This document shows, one piece after another, positions 25,503 to 33,910 of a DNA stretch of 64,000 nucleotides. Below the pieces are notes generated by a model, which was not told where the DNA came from, did no database searches, and worked only from the letters and a program-made list of their open reading frames with translations. Position 1 is the stretch's first letter; each line of letters starts with the position of its first letter. A program made the position numbers and the translations under genes. Origin of the DNA: Verrucomicrobiota bacterium (GTDB lineage Bacteria > Verrucomicrobiota > Verrucomicrobiia > CAIQCK01); assembly GCA_026397915.1 (NCBI GenBank), contig JAPLTX010000022.1:1-64000 (forward strand), read 5' to 3'.

Positions 25503-25760
25503 ATGAAACCTCGAAAAAAAGCCAAGTCAAAGAAAGCTCTCCTGCTCGGTCTGGGGCTGGACAACAAGGACCACCACAAGCGGGTCACACAAGGCGAGAA
25601 CTTTGTGCTGCTGGGCGGCAGCGAAGAAACCCACGACCACATGACCGAGAAGGCGATCAAGTTCAACGAGAAGCTCAAGAAGCGCGGCAAGACTCTTGAA
25701 GAGGTTTCCAAGGACGAGTTCCTCGATATCGCCCGCGACATTGACATGCTGCCGGGGTGA
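25503..25760 (+). CDS. Small conserved-looking hypothetical protein
   Basis: 85 residues, basic at the N-terminus (MKPRKKAKSKK) and acidic at the C-terminus, with no signal or membrane segment. Codon use and GC match neighbours and the gene ends 18 bp before the next start, so it is likely real. The core GENFVLLGGSEETHDHMTEKAIKF contains a His-rich stretch. No family was recognised. Confidence 0.6.
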   Translation: MKPRKKAKSKKALLLGLGLDNKDHHKRVTQGENFVLLGGSEETHDHMTEKAIKFNEKLKKRGKTLEEVSKDEFLDIARDIDMLPG

Positions 25761-25778
25761 TGACTGCCGGCGGCGCGC

Positions 25779-26561
25779 ATGGCGATGAAGAAATCCGTTT
25801 CACTCAAGAACTGGCTGCCGCTGGCGCGCGGCGCGGGCGCGGGCGTGGGTGTGGGTGAGTTACCGACGGGCGCGGCGTTCCGGGCGGAGTGGATTGATTT
25901 CGAGAACGGCATCCGCGTTGGCAACCTCGAACCGCACGAGCGGATCACGCAGATTTTCAAGTATCATCTCGAACAGCGCCACCGCCAGCCGTTCGTCTGC
26001 GAACGCTGGGGGCGCGGTGTGTTCTGGCAGTGGATTTGTTGGGTGCCGCGCAAGAACCGCGAGGCCAAGCCGGTCAGCAATAACGTGAACTGGAGCTGCG
26101 CGAAGTTCTTCATCTCCGTGGACCAGGACGAGCGCGTCTTCAAGGCGGGCGCGCAAATCGAACGCGGCCCGGCGGAGGGGCCGGAGGAGTTTCCCGGTTG
26201 CGTGCTCAAGCCCGACTGGGACTGGCATCGCCTCGTTGCCGGCTTGCGCGCGGGCAGTAAACTGGATCGCGAGTTATTGCGACTGATCCGCAAGGACGGG
26301 TTCGTCGCGCAGATCGGCGATTGGGAGCGGATGCAGGTCTTTGACGCCAAGAACTTACAGTCCATCGCGCAACTTCGCACCGCGCTGAAGAAGGTTGGCA
26401 AGCGCGACTGGGTCGGCTTCCAGATTTTCTATCCGTTCCCAGAGAAGGAAGTCCACGGCATGACCGGCAATGAACTGGTGCAGGCCGTTGCCGCCGTCTT
26501 CGCCGAAACGATGCCGATCATGAACATCGCCATGCAGGTGCCGCTGGAAGAAGCCCGCTAG
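25779..26561 (+). CDS. Hypothetical protein with a decayed relative near 52.2 kb
   Basis: 260 residues, soluble, tryptophan-rich (GRGVFWQWICWVPRKNRE, LKPDWDWHRLVAGLR, GDWERMQVF). No family was recognised and no catalytic motif is clear. Its stop overlaps the convergent Gfo/Idh/MocA gene in a shared CTAG tetranucleotide. A fragment at about 52214-52294, downstream of the DUF4062 gene, encodes a near copy of its EGPEEF...CVLKPDWDW segment, including 24 identical bases (26202-26225 and 52244-52267). This suggests that a second copy once existed in the genome. Confidence 0.6.
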   Translation: MAMKKSVSLKNWLPLARGAGAGVGVGELPTGAAFRAEWIDFENGIRVGNLEPHERITQIFKYHLEQRHRQPFVCERWGRGVFWQWICWVPRKNREAKPVSNNVNWSCAKFFISVDQDERVFKAGAQIERGPAEGPEEFPGCVLKPDWDWHRLVAGLRAGSKLDRELLRLIRKDGFVAQIGDWERMQVFDAKNLQSIAQLRTALKKVGKRDWVGFQIFYPFPEKEVHGMTGNELVQAVAAVFAETMPIMNIAMQVPLEEAR

Positions 26562-27874
26562 GCCGCGGGATAAATCCACGGCGCGCGATAGGGGCGACTG
26601 AGCAGCTTGCTCGCTTCCGCGTCGCCGATGATTTCCTCTCTTGCGCCGTTCCATTGGAGGCTCCGACCAGTGCGCCAGGAGATCATGGCCAGCATCGGCA
26701 ACACCGACGAACGATGCGCCAGTTCCAACCGAGCGGCGGCGGGCTTACGGATCTCGATGGCGGCGAGGAAATTCGCCCAAAGCAACTTGAGATTGTGGCC
26801 GTCGGGTTCTTGTAACTGCGGATCCTCGTGGAGCGGCTTCTCCTTCTTGTTCGCCGGGTAGAACGTCCAACCGTCGCGCCAGCCGATGTGGAGAATGCCT
26901 TTGGTGCCGTAGAAGTAAGCGCCAATCCGATGTTTCTCGGCGTCGTTGCTGGCGAACTGGCGGTTCTCCCAGACGCAGGTGAACTTCGGAAACTCGAACA
27001 CGGCGACCTGATGATCGGGCGCGTCGGTGGTCTGCTCGCGGGCGTTGAGCACGGCGGGACCGCGGATGGCGCGACCGGCGGTGCTGAAAACGCGGCGCGG
27101 ATACTCGCCGCCGTTCCACCACAACACTTGGTCGAGCCAATGCACGCCCCAGTCGCCGATCTGGCCGTTGGCGTAGTCGAGGAAGTTGCGCCAGCCGCCG
27201 GGATGGAGCTTGCTGTTAAACGGCCGCTTCGGCGCGGGGCCGCACCAGAAGTCCCAGTCCATTCCGTCCGGCGGCTCGCTGTTCGGCGCCGGCTTCTCCG
27301 GCCCGCCGGCGCTGTGGGCAAACACGCGCACCATGCCGATCTCGCCAACCGCGCCCGACTGGAGGAACTTCATCGCGCTGGCGTGATGTGGCCCGACGCG
27401 GCGATGCAGGCCGACCTGCACGACGCGGCCGGCGTCGCGCGCGACCTTCACCATCGCGCGGCTTTCGTTGACGGTGTGGCCGGTGGGTTTCTCGACGAAC
27501 ACGTGCGCGCCGGCCTTGAGCACGGCGATGGTTTGCAGCGCGTGCCAATGGTCCGGCGTGGCGATGATGACGATCTCCGGCCGGTCCTTGTCGAGCAGCT
27601 CGCGGAAGTCCTTGTAGGTCTTCGGCTGCTTGCCGCTGAGGTCGCTGACCTGCTCGGCGGCGATTTCGAGGCCCATCGCGTCCACGTCGCAGAGCGCGCT
27701 GATCTGGCAACGGCCCGACGCCAGAGCTTCCTTCAGGATGTTCTTGCCCCACCAGCCCGCGCCGATGAGCGCCGTGCGGAACTTCCGGCCGGCATCAGCG
27801 CCGCGCGTCGTGAACGGCGTCGCGAGTCCCGCGACAGCGGCAGCGCGCAAAAAATGGCGGCGGGTGAGCTTCAT
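26558..27874 (-). CDS. Tat-exported Gfo/Idh/MocA-family oxidoreductase
   Basis: 438 residues from the ATG at 27874. A twin-arginine signal (LTRRHFLRAAAVAGLATPF) precedes the NAD(P)-binding domain (ALIGAGWWGKNIL). Then come the family motifs ATPDHWHALQT, VEKPTGHTVNESRAM and the C-terminal WGVHWLDQVLWW. Export in the folded state with bound cofactor is usual for this subfamily in Verrucomicrobia and Planctomycetes. It oxidises or interconverts a sugar, a glycoside or a derivative. Its start overlaps the stop of the PQQ-propeller gene upstream (27871-27874), so translation is coupled. It is the intact counterpart of the broken gene at 20407. Confidence 0.88.
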   Translation of the reverse strand: MKLTRRHFLRAAAVAGLATPFTTRGADAGRKFRTALIGAGWWGKNILKEALASGRCQISALCDVDAMGLEIAAEQVSDLSGKQPKTYKDFRELLDKDRPEIVIIATPDHWHALQTIAVLKAGAHVFVEKPTGHTVNESRAMVKVARDAGRVVQVGLHRRVGPHHASAMKFLQSGAVGEIGMVRVFAHSAGGPEKPAPNSEPPDGMDWDFWCGPAPKRPFNSKLHPGGWRNFLDYANGQIGDWGVHWLDQVLWWNGGEYPRRVFSTAGRAIRGPAVLNAREQTTDAPDHQVAVFEFPKFTCVWENRQFASNDAEKHRIGAYFYGTKGILHIGWRDGWTFYPANKKEKPLHEDPQLQEPDGHNLKLLWANFLAAIEIRKPAAARLELAHRSSVLPMLAMISWRTGRSLQWNGAREEIIGDAEASKLLSRPYRAPWIYPAA

Positions 27875-29082
27875 GGCTTGCGCACGTCGAGACAGACGAC
27901 CTCGCCGGGAACGCTGCGGCAATAGATGCGGCCGTTGGCCAGCACGGGCGAGGTCCAGCATTTTCCTTTGAGCACCTGCGCGCGCGCCGTCGGTTTGAAG
28001 CCGGCGGGCGAAGCAGGAGCGACCATCAGTTCGCCGGTGCCGCTCAACACGATCAAGCGCCCGCCTGCCGTGATGAGCGCGCCGGAGCCGACGTTGGGGT
28101 GTTCCCACTTCTCGGCACCGGTGGCGAATTCGAGGCACTTGAGCGACGCGGGCGAAGTAGTGTCGCCGTCCACGCCGTAGAGATGGCCGTCCACCAACAC
28201 GGCCGGGTTCAATTGCGTGCGGAAAACCTTGGTTTTCCAGAGTTCCTGCGGCTGGCCCGCGCTGGTTTTGAGCATTGCGCCGCCTTTGCCGTAGCCGGTG
28301 CAGATAAAGACGAGAGCGCCTTGCACGACCGGGTCGGCGGCGTTGACGCCGTATTGGGTGAGCCAGCGATGACGCCAAGCTTCCTTGCCGGTAAGCACAT
28401 CCACGGCCACGTAAGACTGCCGCGAGCCAAGCAGCACCAGCGTCTCATTGCCGTGGCCCATCGGCAGTGGCGTGGAGTAGCCGGCCTCCTTGTTCTGCGA
28501 CTGCCAGACGATCTTGCCGCTGGTCTTGTCGAGCGCCATGCCGGCATCGCCGACGTTGAGGATGAGCAGGTTGCCGTGCACGAGCGGCGCACCGCTAAAG
28601 CCCCAGTCGGGAATGCGCACGCCAATTTCCTTCTGGAGGTTTTTTGACCAGATGACGCGCCCGGTGGTCGCGTCAAGGCAAAAGACGTCGCCCCATCGGC
28701 TGAGTTGATAGACGCGCTCGTCGTCAATCGTCGGCGTGCCGGTCGTGCCGCCCTCGAAGTATTTGTTGCCGAGTTCGGCGGGATAGGGATGTTTCCAGAG
28801 CACCTTGCCGCTGTCGGCGTCGAAACAGAAGACCGTGTCCTTGTCGTCGGCGTGGCCTGTGGTGAGCACGCGACCCTTGGCGACGACGAATGTCGAGAAG
28901 CCGAGGCCGACCTTGGCCTTCCACGCAACGCGCGGCCCGTCGGTGGGCCACTGGTCGAGCCACGCCATTTCGGCGGAGTGGCCGTTGCGCGTGGGTCCGC
29001 GCCAGTGCGGCCAATCATCCGCGCGAATGCTGGTGGTCAACAGACTGATGGTGGCGCACGAAACGATGAGTAGCTTGAACAT
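27871..29082 (-). CDS. Secreted PQQ-binding-like beta-propeller protein
   Basis: 403 residues with a signal peptide (MFKLLIVSCATISLLTTSIRA) and the start DDWPHWRGPTRNG typical of PVC quinoprotein-like propellers. Repeated tryptophan-docking blades include FCFDADSGKVLWKHPYP, FCLDATTGRVIWSKNL and VAVDVLTGKEAWRHRW. The fold is that of BamB/PQQ dehydrogenases. Without clear PQQ and calcium ligands it may be a non-enzymatic scaffold or a dehydrogenase. It is first in a two-gene unit with the Gfo/Idh/MocA enzyme, for which it could serve as a redox or binding partner. Confidence 0.8.
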   Translation of the reverse strand: MFKLLIVSCATISLLTTSIRADDWPHWRGPTRNGHSAEMAWLDQWPTDGPRVAWKAKVGLGFSTFVVAKGRVLTTGHADDKDTVFCFDADSGKVLWKHPYPAELGNKYFEGGTTGTPTIDDERVYQLSRWGDVFCLDATTGRVIWSKNLQKEIGVRIPDWGFSGAPLVHGNLLILNVGDAGMALDKTSGKIVWQSQNKEAGYSTPLPMGHGNETLVLLGSRQSYVAVDVLTGKEAWRHRWLTQYGVNAADPVVQGALVFICTGYGKGGAMLKTSAGQPQELWKTKVFRTQLNPAVLVDGHLYGVDGDTTSPASLKCLEFATGAEKWEHPNVGSGALITAGGRLIVLSGTGELMVAPASPAGFKPTARAQVLKGKCWTSPVLANGRIYCRSVPGEVVCLDVRKP

Positions 29083-29361
29083 AAGCGTGAATTTCCCTCG
29101 ACTGAAGGGGCTAATTCAAGACTGAATTCCAGAAACTGGAATTCTGGAAACCAAGTTCTGAAGTTGCCACCTCAAAGGACCGACGGGCACCACGCCGGAT
29201 AGCCGTGTCTTAACGTATCACCGGCCAATGTCACGGCGTCTTCCAGCCGCGTTCGCGAAAGGGTGCCGCGGAGATTGCCATTGGCGGAGCGAGGCTGTAG
29301 GCTACAAATCAATCCAACGAACTAAGGAGTTGCGCACCGAAACCCCAGGAAGAAACATGTT
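29083..29361. promoter_or_regulatory. divergent intergenic region with a 9-bp hairpin
   Basis: 279 bp separate the PQQ propeller (minus) from the pseudopilin (plus). A perfect inverted repeat, GAATTCCAG at 29124-29132 and CTGGAATTC at 29136-29144, lies about 40 bp upstream of the propeller start and could be an operator. AGGAAG at 29347-29352 is the ribosome-binding site of the pseudopilin. The DNA here is AT-richer than its surroundings. Nothing else was recognised. Confidence 0.4.
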
Positions 29362-30114
29362 ATGATCCGATTGCCGCAAGCTCTCAAGATTCCACCAGCG
29401 ATGCAACTGACAGGTGCGCTAACAAATCGTCTGAGCATTCGACCCCACATGAGCGGCGGCTTCACCTTGGTGGAACTGTTGGTGGTTATCAGCATCATCA
29501 TTGTGCTGATGGGTTTATTATTCCCTACCATCCGCATAATTCAAGACGCAGCCAATAGAACCAGGGCGAAAACAGTTGTTCAGGGCCTTTGCGCCGCCGC
29601 CAAGTCTTACAACAACGAGTATGGTAAGTGGCCGGAACCGGCCAACGATCAGGACCTCGTTCTGACGTTTAACGGCTTGGTGAATCCCGTCACGGGGCTG
29701 AAGGCAACAACCGGTCAAGCAGCAAACGACAATCCGCGCGCCCTTCGGCTCATGGAGATCCAATCGAAAGACGTGACGGTTCGGGTTCTTGGCGAACAAA
29801 CTCCGTTGGCGCTTTACGATCCTTGGTGGACGCCCTACGCCTACTGCTTCGACAACGGAAAGAAAGGAAGCTACTACCTGGGGCCGCTGCAAAACGGCAG
29901 GCCCTCCAATCTGCAGTCATGGCCCGACACAACAGCTAACGACAACCAAGTCCCTGTGCCGTTCAAAGACGACTCTTCGATCAAAACAGTCATCACCGAA
30001 GGCTACGCCTTCTTCTCCGACGGTCCCGACACGCGCACCGGCACGGCCCTGTCAGACCCGGGCGGCAAGAGCACGACGAAGGCATACGAAGACGACATCA
30101 GAAGTTGGAGATGA
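29362..30114 (+). CDS. Type II secretion/type IV pseudopilin-like protein (GspG-like)
   Basis: 250 residues with the prepilin cleavage and methylation motif SGG|FTLVELLVVISII at residues 32-45, followed by a single hydrophobic helix. The globular part starts with the GspG-like RAKTVVQGLCAAAKSYNNEYG and WPEP. The leader (33 residues) is long but typical of PVC pseudopilins. It would be cleaved by prepilin peptidase and assembled into a pseudopilus or kept in the envelope. PVC genomes carry many isolated pseudopilin genes. No gsp genes are adjacent. The base composition is lower in GC than most neighbours. Confidence 0.85.
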   Translation: MIRLPQALKIPPAMQLTGALTNRLSIRPHMSGGFTLVELLVVISIIIVLMGLLFPTIRIIQDAANRTRAKTVVQGLCAAAKSYNNEYGKWPEPANDQDLVLTFNGLVNPVTGLKATTGQAANDNPRALRLMEIQSKDVTVRVLGEQTPLALYDPWWTPYAYCFDNGKKGSYYLGPLQNGRPSNLQSWPDTTANDNQVPVPFKDDSSIKTVITEGYAFFSDGPDTRTGTALSDPGGKSTTKAYEDDIRSWR

Positions 30115-30170
30115 TTGATGGAGTGGCTGTGATGAAACTTCAACGCGGTCTTACAATGCGAGGTGATGCC

Positions 30171-32009
30171 ATGCTGCGATTCAAATGGCTGCTGGTTGTT
30201 TGCTGTTTGGCAGGGACGTTTTCTTTCATTTTCGTGACCGACGTTGAAGCGGTGGAGAGTGGCGCGTTGGCGTGGGATACGGGAAAGCATTCGGCAAAGA
30301 GCCTGTCGCCCGACGCGGTCGCGAAGCGGGAAGGATGGAAGGGGGTAACAGGTGAGAACGTTAGCGTTTCCAGCGACGTTTGCGTGGCCAACGAATACCT
30401 GACACTGGTCTTCCGCAAAGGTGCCAGAGGGGGTGAGTGGTATTACCGGCTCGGCGAGGCGACGGTAAAAGGGCCGACGCTGGTGCCGGTGGGACCGGGC
30501 GGAGACAAGGCGAAGACGCTCGACGCGTTCAAGGTGATAGACAGCACGGCGACGAATGCGCTGCTGGAGGTGAACGCCACGACGGAGGCGGGAAAAAAGA
30601 CGGTCACGCGCTTTTTCCTGAAGAAAGGAAAACCGTTTGTGGAGACGCAGCCGGGCGATGGAACGGAGAAGATACTTGTGGAGGCGCGGAGCCACCACGC
30701 GGTGATGCCTGATCCATTCGCCGGCGATCTGGTCGTCAGCGCGCAGGAGACGGAGGCGAATGAGCTTCGTTTCCCCGGCGAGCACGTGCTGGCGCAATTG
30801 GCCGATAACGGCAACGCAATTGTCATGTGCGCATGGCGGTCGGCGGACCAGGCGGTGAAGGTGATGCTGGATGGCGAAGGTGAGAAACGCATGATCACGG
30901 GAACGGAGATTTCTTACCGGAAGGACCGACGCATGAACGTCTGGGTGGCGGTGTTGGCTGCGCCCGCAATTTGGCACCAGAAGAAGATCGGCGATCTCAA
31001 CGCCGTGAAAGATGTGAAGCTGGACTGGAAGATTCCGTATCTGGCGTTGTGGCGTGCGGATTATCGGCGAGAGCACGGATGGGTTGATTCGTGGAAGGTC
31101 ATCATCAAAAAGCCCAACGGCGAGTGGGAGGGATTCGGCGTCTCACCGAAGAAAGGCGGGACGGTCTGGCATGCGAGACGCGGCACGTTCGCCTATCCGA
31201 CACACTTGGAAGGCGAGAGCGTCTATGTCCGAAACCCCGTCTATGAAGGCAATCCGCCGATCAAGAATAACCCGAACGGCCTCGCGGTCATCTATCCGTT
31301 CCAGAGAATCGGCAAAAGCCCGAAGAACGTCTATGGGGTGATGGATGTGTTGACGGAGGCGCTCGAAGACATGCCGGAGTTCACGCTCGCGGAGGAGTGG
31401 TTGGTCAAGCGGCCGGCTTGGGACAGGTATCCCGGCGTGTGCTACACGACTGGCGAAGTGGAGAAGATTTTCGATGACGACAAGGAGCGGCAGAAGAAGA
31501 AGGAGATCGTCGAGCGTTTCAAAAAGATGAACCTCTTTTGCATCACCGTGCGGAGGCGCATCGAGGAATACATGAACTGGTGGAAGAAGACGCACGAGTT
31601 TTGCGCGAGGTCGAAGGCCGCGAAACCGCAGGCCGCCGCGCTGGTGGATGAACTGGACGGCCAGCTTTCGGAAATGGACAAGGTTTACGAAAACCGGAAG
31701 CTCGCGGAACGGACGCCCGCCGCTGCCAATGCGCTCACCGACCAGATTGAGGCGTTCGTTGGTAGCGATGATCCAAAGCGCGTCGACAAGGTCAAGGAAC
31801 TGGGCCGAGCCACGCGGACCATCGGCGGCAACCAAGACTCAGGTGCAGGCTACCTGCGCATGGTCGCGAAGGAGACGAGGCAGCAGGCGGGCTACCGCAT
31901 GATGACGGCCAAGGACGACGCGTCATTCGACTTTGCGAACGAGATCAGGCGACGCACGCTGGAGGTGCTGCGGACCAGCATGGGCGTCGAAGGTGGTTTC
32001 ACCGATTAG
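30171..32009 (+). CDS. Secreted protein of unknown function, linked to acyl-ligase and ACP genes
   Basis: About 612 residues. ATG 30171 was chosen: AGGTG lies 5 bases upstream and it opens a clean signal peptide (MLRFKWLLVVCCLAGTFSF, ending near DVEA). ATGs at 30132 and 30105 are in frame, the last one overlapping the pseudopilin. The middle looks beta-rich (LARRAY-type motifs absent). The last 200 residues are helical and highly charged (EKIFDDDKERQKKKEIVERF). No family was recognised. Its stop is 2 bp before the acyl ligase, so it is probably part of that operon and may act in the envelope on the acylated polymer. Confidence 0.6.
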   Translation: MLRFKWLLVVCCLAGTFSFIFVTDVEAVESGALAWDTGKHSAKSLSPDAVAKREGWKGVTGENVSVSSDVCVANEYLTLVFRKGARGGEWYYRLGEATVKGPTLVPVGPGGDKAKTLDAFKVIDSTATNALLEVNATTEAGKKTVTRFFLKKGKPFVETQPGDGTEKILVEARSHHAVMPDPFAGDLVVSAQETEANELRFPGEHVLAQLADNGNAIVMCAWRSADQAVKVMLDGEGEKRMITGTEISYRKDRRMNVWVAVLAAPAIWHQKKIGDLNAVKDVKLDWKIPYLALWRADYRREHGWVDSWKVIIKKPNGEWEGFGVSPKKGGTVWHARRGTFAYPTHLEGESVYVRNPVYEGNPPIKNNPNGLAVIYPFQRIGKSPKNVYGVMDVLTEALEDMPEFTLAEEWLVKRPAWDRYPGVCYTTGEVEKIFDDDKERQKKKEIVERFKKMNLFCITVRRRIEEYMNWWKKTHEFCARSKAAKPQAAALVDELDGQLSEMDKVYENRKLAERTPAAANALTDQIEAFVGSDDPKRVDKVKELGRATRTIGGNQDSGAGYLRMVAKETRQQAGYRMMTAKDDASFDFANEIRRRTLEVLRTSMGVEGGFTD

Positions 32010-32011
32010 CC

Positions 32012-33649
32012 ATGACAAACGAACGATTGATCCCAGCTCAGAACGGGCAATTCAACATCGGTCACATCTGCACGCGCCTGCAATGCGACCGCGGTTTCGC
32101 CGGCAAGACCGCCATGCATTTCCTTGGCGCTCATGGCGAGCGAACGGAATGCACGTTCGGCGATTTGGAGAGGGAGAGTGCGCGGTTCGCGAATGTCGTG
32201 CGAAGTCTCGGCTTTTCCGCCGGCGATGTGCTCTTCATCTTTCTGCCGAAAGTGTCGGAAGTCTTCCCCTCTTTCCTGGGCGCTCTGAAGGCCCAACTCA
32301 TCACCGGGACTTTGTTCTCCAACTTCGGCGAAGAGGCGCTGCTGGACCGGTTGGGCGACGCGGGCGCGAAAGGCGTCCTTACCCGCAAGAGCTATCTCAA
32401 GAAACTGCTTCGCATCCGGGAGAGGCTGCCTAGTTTGAAGTTTATTATCCTGACGGACGCCGCCGAGCATCAGGCTGCCGACATCCTCAGTTTGCCGGCG
32501 CTCATGCAGCAGGCTTCCACAGAGTTTGAAACGCCTTTGACTCCCGCGGAGGTGCCGTCCGTGCTGCATTATACTTCGGGTTCCACCGGCAAACCCAAGG
32601 GCGCGTTGCATCGCCACCGCAGCGTGCTGCTGCAAAACCGAACTGCAACGGAGGTCCTCGACCTTCGACCCGACGACATTTTCTGGTGCACGGCTGATCA
32701 CGGTTGGGTCACCGGCACTTCCTACGGCATCATCGGCCCGTGGAGCATGGGTGTCACGCAGGTTCATTTTGGCGGCGCGTATGACGCGGCGAAATGGTTT
32801 GAGATTCTGGAGCAGTTCGGCGTGACGGTTTGGTATACGGCGCCGACGGCGCTGCGGATGTTGATGCGCGAGGATCCGGCGACGTTCGCGCGATTCAACC
32901 TCGGCAAGCTGCGACATATTTGCAGCGTGGGCGAGCCATTGAATCCCGAAGTGATCAGTTGGGGCCGGAAGGTGTTGGGTAAGGACATCTACGACACGTG
33001 GTTCCAAACCGAAACTGGCGCGATCATGATCACCAACCGGCCGGGCTTGACGATCAAGCCCGGTTCGATGGGCAAGCCGTTGTCGGGCATCGAGGCGGCC
33101 ATCGTCTCGGATGACGGCAAGGTTTTGTCGGACAACGAACAGGGCAATCTGTGTTTGCGACCAGGGTGGGATTCGATGTTTGTTTCCTACTTCCACCACG
33201 AGGACGTCTATCGCCAGAAGTTCAAGCACGGCTGGTATATGACCGGCGACACGGGCTATCGCGACAGCGAAGGGTATTACTGGTTCATGGGCCGAAGCGA
33301 TGATGTCATCAACACGGCTGGGCATTTGGTCAGCCCGTTTGAAGTCGAGAGCGCGCTGCTGGAGGTGGAGGGCATCGCCGAGTCGGGTGTGATCGGCGTG
33401 CCGGATGAGTTGCTTTGGGAGAACGTGGTCGCGTTCGTGGCGCTGCGCAAAGGCTACGAGTGGAATAGCGGCCTGGAACTCAAGCTGCGCCTGCACATTT
33501 CCAACCGCGTTTCCACCACGGCCACGCCGCAGGAATTCCGGGTGCTGGACAACATCCCAAAAAACAAAAGCGGCAAAATCATGCGCCGCGTCCTGAAAGC
33601 CCGCTATTTGGGGAAGGACGCGGGCGATGTGAGCACGTTGGACATTTAA
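32012..33649 (+). CDS. Acetyl-CoA synthetase-like AMP-dependent acyl ligase
   Basis: 545 residues, ANL superfamily. The adenylation P-loop YTSGSTGKPKGALHRH, the acetyl-CoA-synthetase block FWCTADHGWVTGTSYGIIGP, YDTWFQTETG, and the C-terminal hinge and lysine motif PKNKSGKIMRRVLKA are all present. The closest pattern is acetate-CoA ligase (AcsA-like), but it is shorter than typical Acs (about 650). It lies 18 bp upstream of a free-standing acyl carrier protein, so it could charge the carrier with an acyl group instead of CoA. Small-chain acyl specificity is inferred, not visible. Confidence 0.85.
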   Translation: MTNERLIPAQNGQFNIGHICTRLQCDRGFAGKTAMHFLGAHGERTECTFGDLERESARFANVVRSLGFSAGDVLFIFLPKVSEVFPSFLGALKAQLITGTLFSNFGEEALLDRLGDAGAKGVLTRKSYLKKLLRIRERLPSLKFIILTDAAEHQAADILSLPALMQQASTEFETPLTPAEVPSVLHYTSGSTGKPKGALHRHRSVLLQNRTATEVLDLRPDDIFWCTADHGWVTGTSYGIIGPWSMGVTQVHFGGAYDAAKWFEILEQFGVTVWYTAPTALRMLMREDPATFARFNLGKLRHICSVGEPLNPEVISWGRKVLGKDIYDTWFQTETGAIMITNRPGLTIKPGSMGKPLSGIEAAIVSDDGKVLSDNEQGNLCLRPGWDSMFVSYFHHEDVYRQKFKHGWYMTGDTGYRDSEGYYWFMGRSDDVINTAGHLVSPFEVESALLEVEGIAESGVIGVPDELLWENVVAFVALRKGYEWNSGLELKLRLHISNRVSTTATPQEFRVLDNIPKNKSGKIMRRVLKARYLGKDAGDVSTLDI

Positions 33650-33667
33650 CGGAGACAACACGGGCTT

Positions 33668-33901
33668 ATGACAACCATCGAGAAACTGAACGGCATTTTT
33701 CGGACGGTCTTCGACAACGACGAGATCAACATCCAATCGGAGATGACCGCCAACGACGTGGACGGCTGGGATTCGTTGTCCCACGTGAACCTGATTCTGG
33801 CGGTGGAACAAGGTTTTGGCATCCGCTTCAACCAGAAGGAACTGCTGACCTTCAAGAACGTCGGCGACCTACTGCGGAGTATTGAAAGCAAACTCGGCTG
33901 A
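33668..33901 (+). CDS. Acyl carrier protein
   Basis: 77 residues with the phosphopantetheine attachment site at Ser36 (GWDSLSHVNL) and the typical acidic helix pattern and length of free-standing ACPs. It sits right behind an AMP-dependent ligase and is not near fab genes. It is therefore more like a DltC-type or polymer-modification carrier than the fatty-acid ACP. It converges on the histone-deacetylase-fold gene with a 9-bp gap. Confidence 0.9.
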   Translation: MTTIEKLNGIFRTVFDNDEINIQSEMTANDVDGWDSLSHVNLILAVEQGFGIRFNQKELLTFKNVGDLLRSIESKLG

Positions 33902-33910
33902 GCGGGCGTT

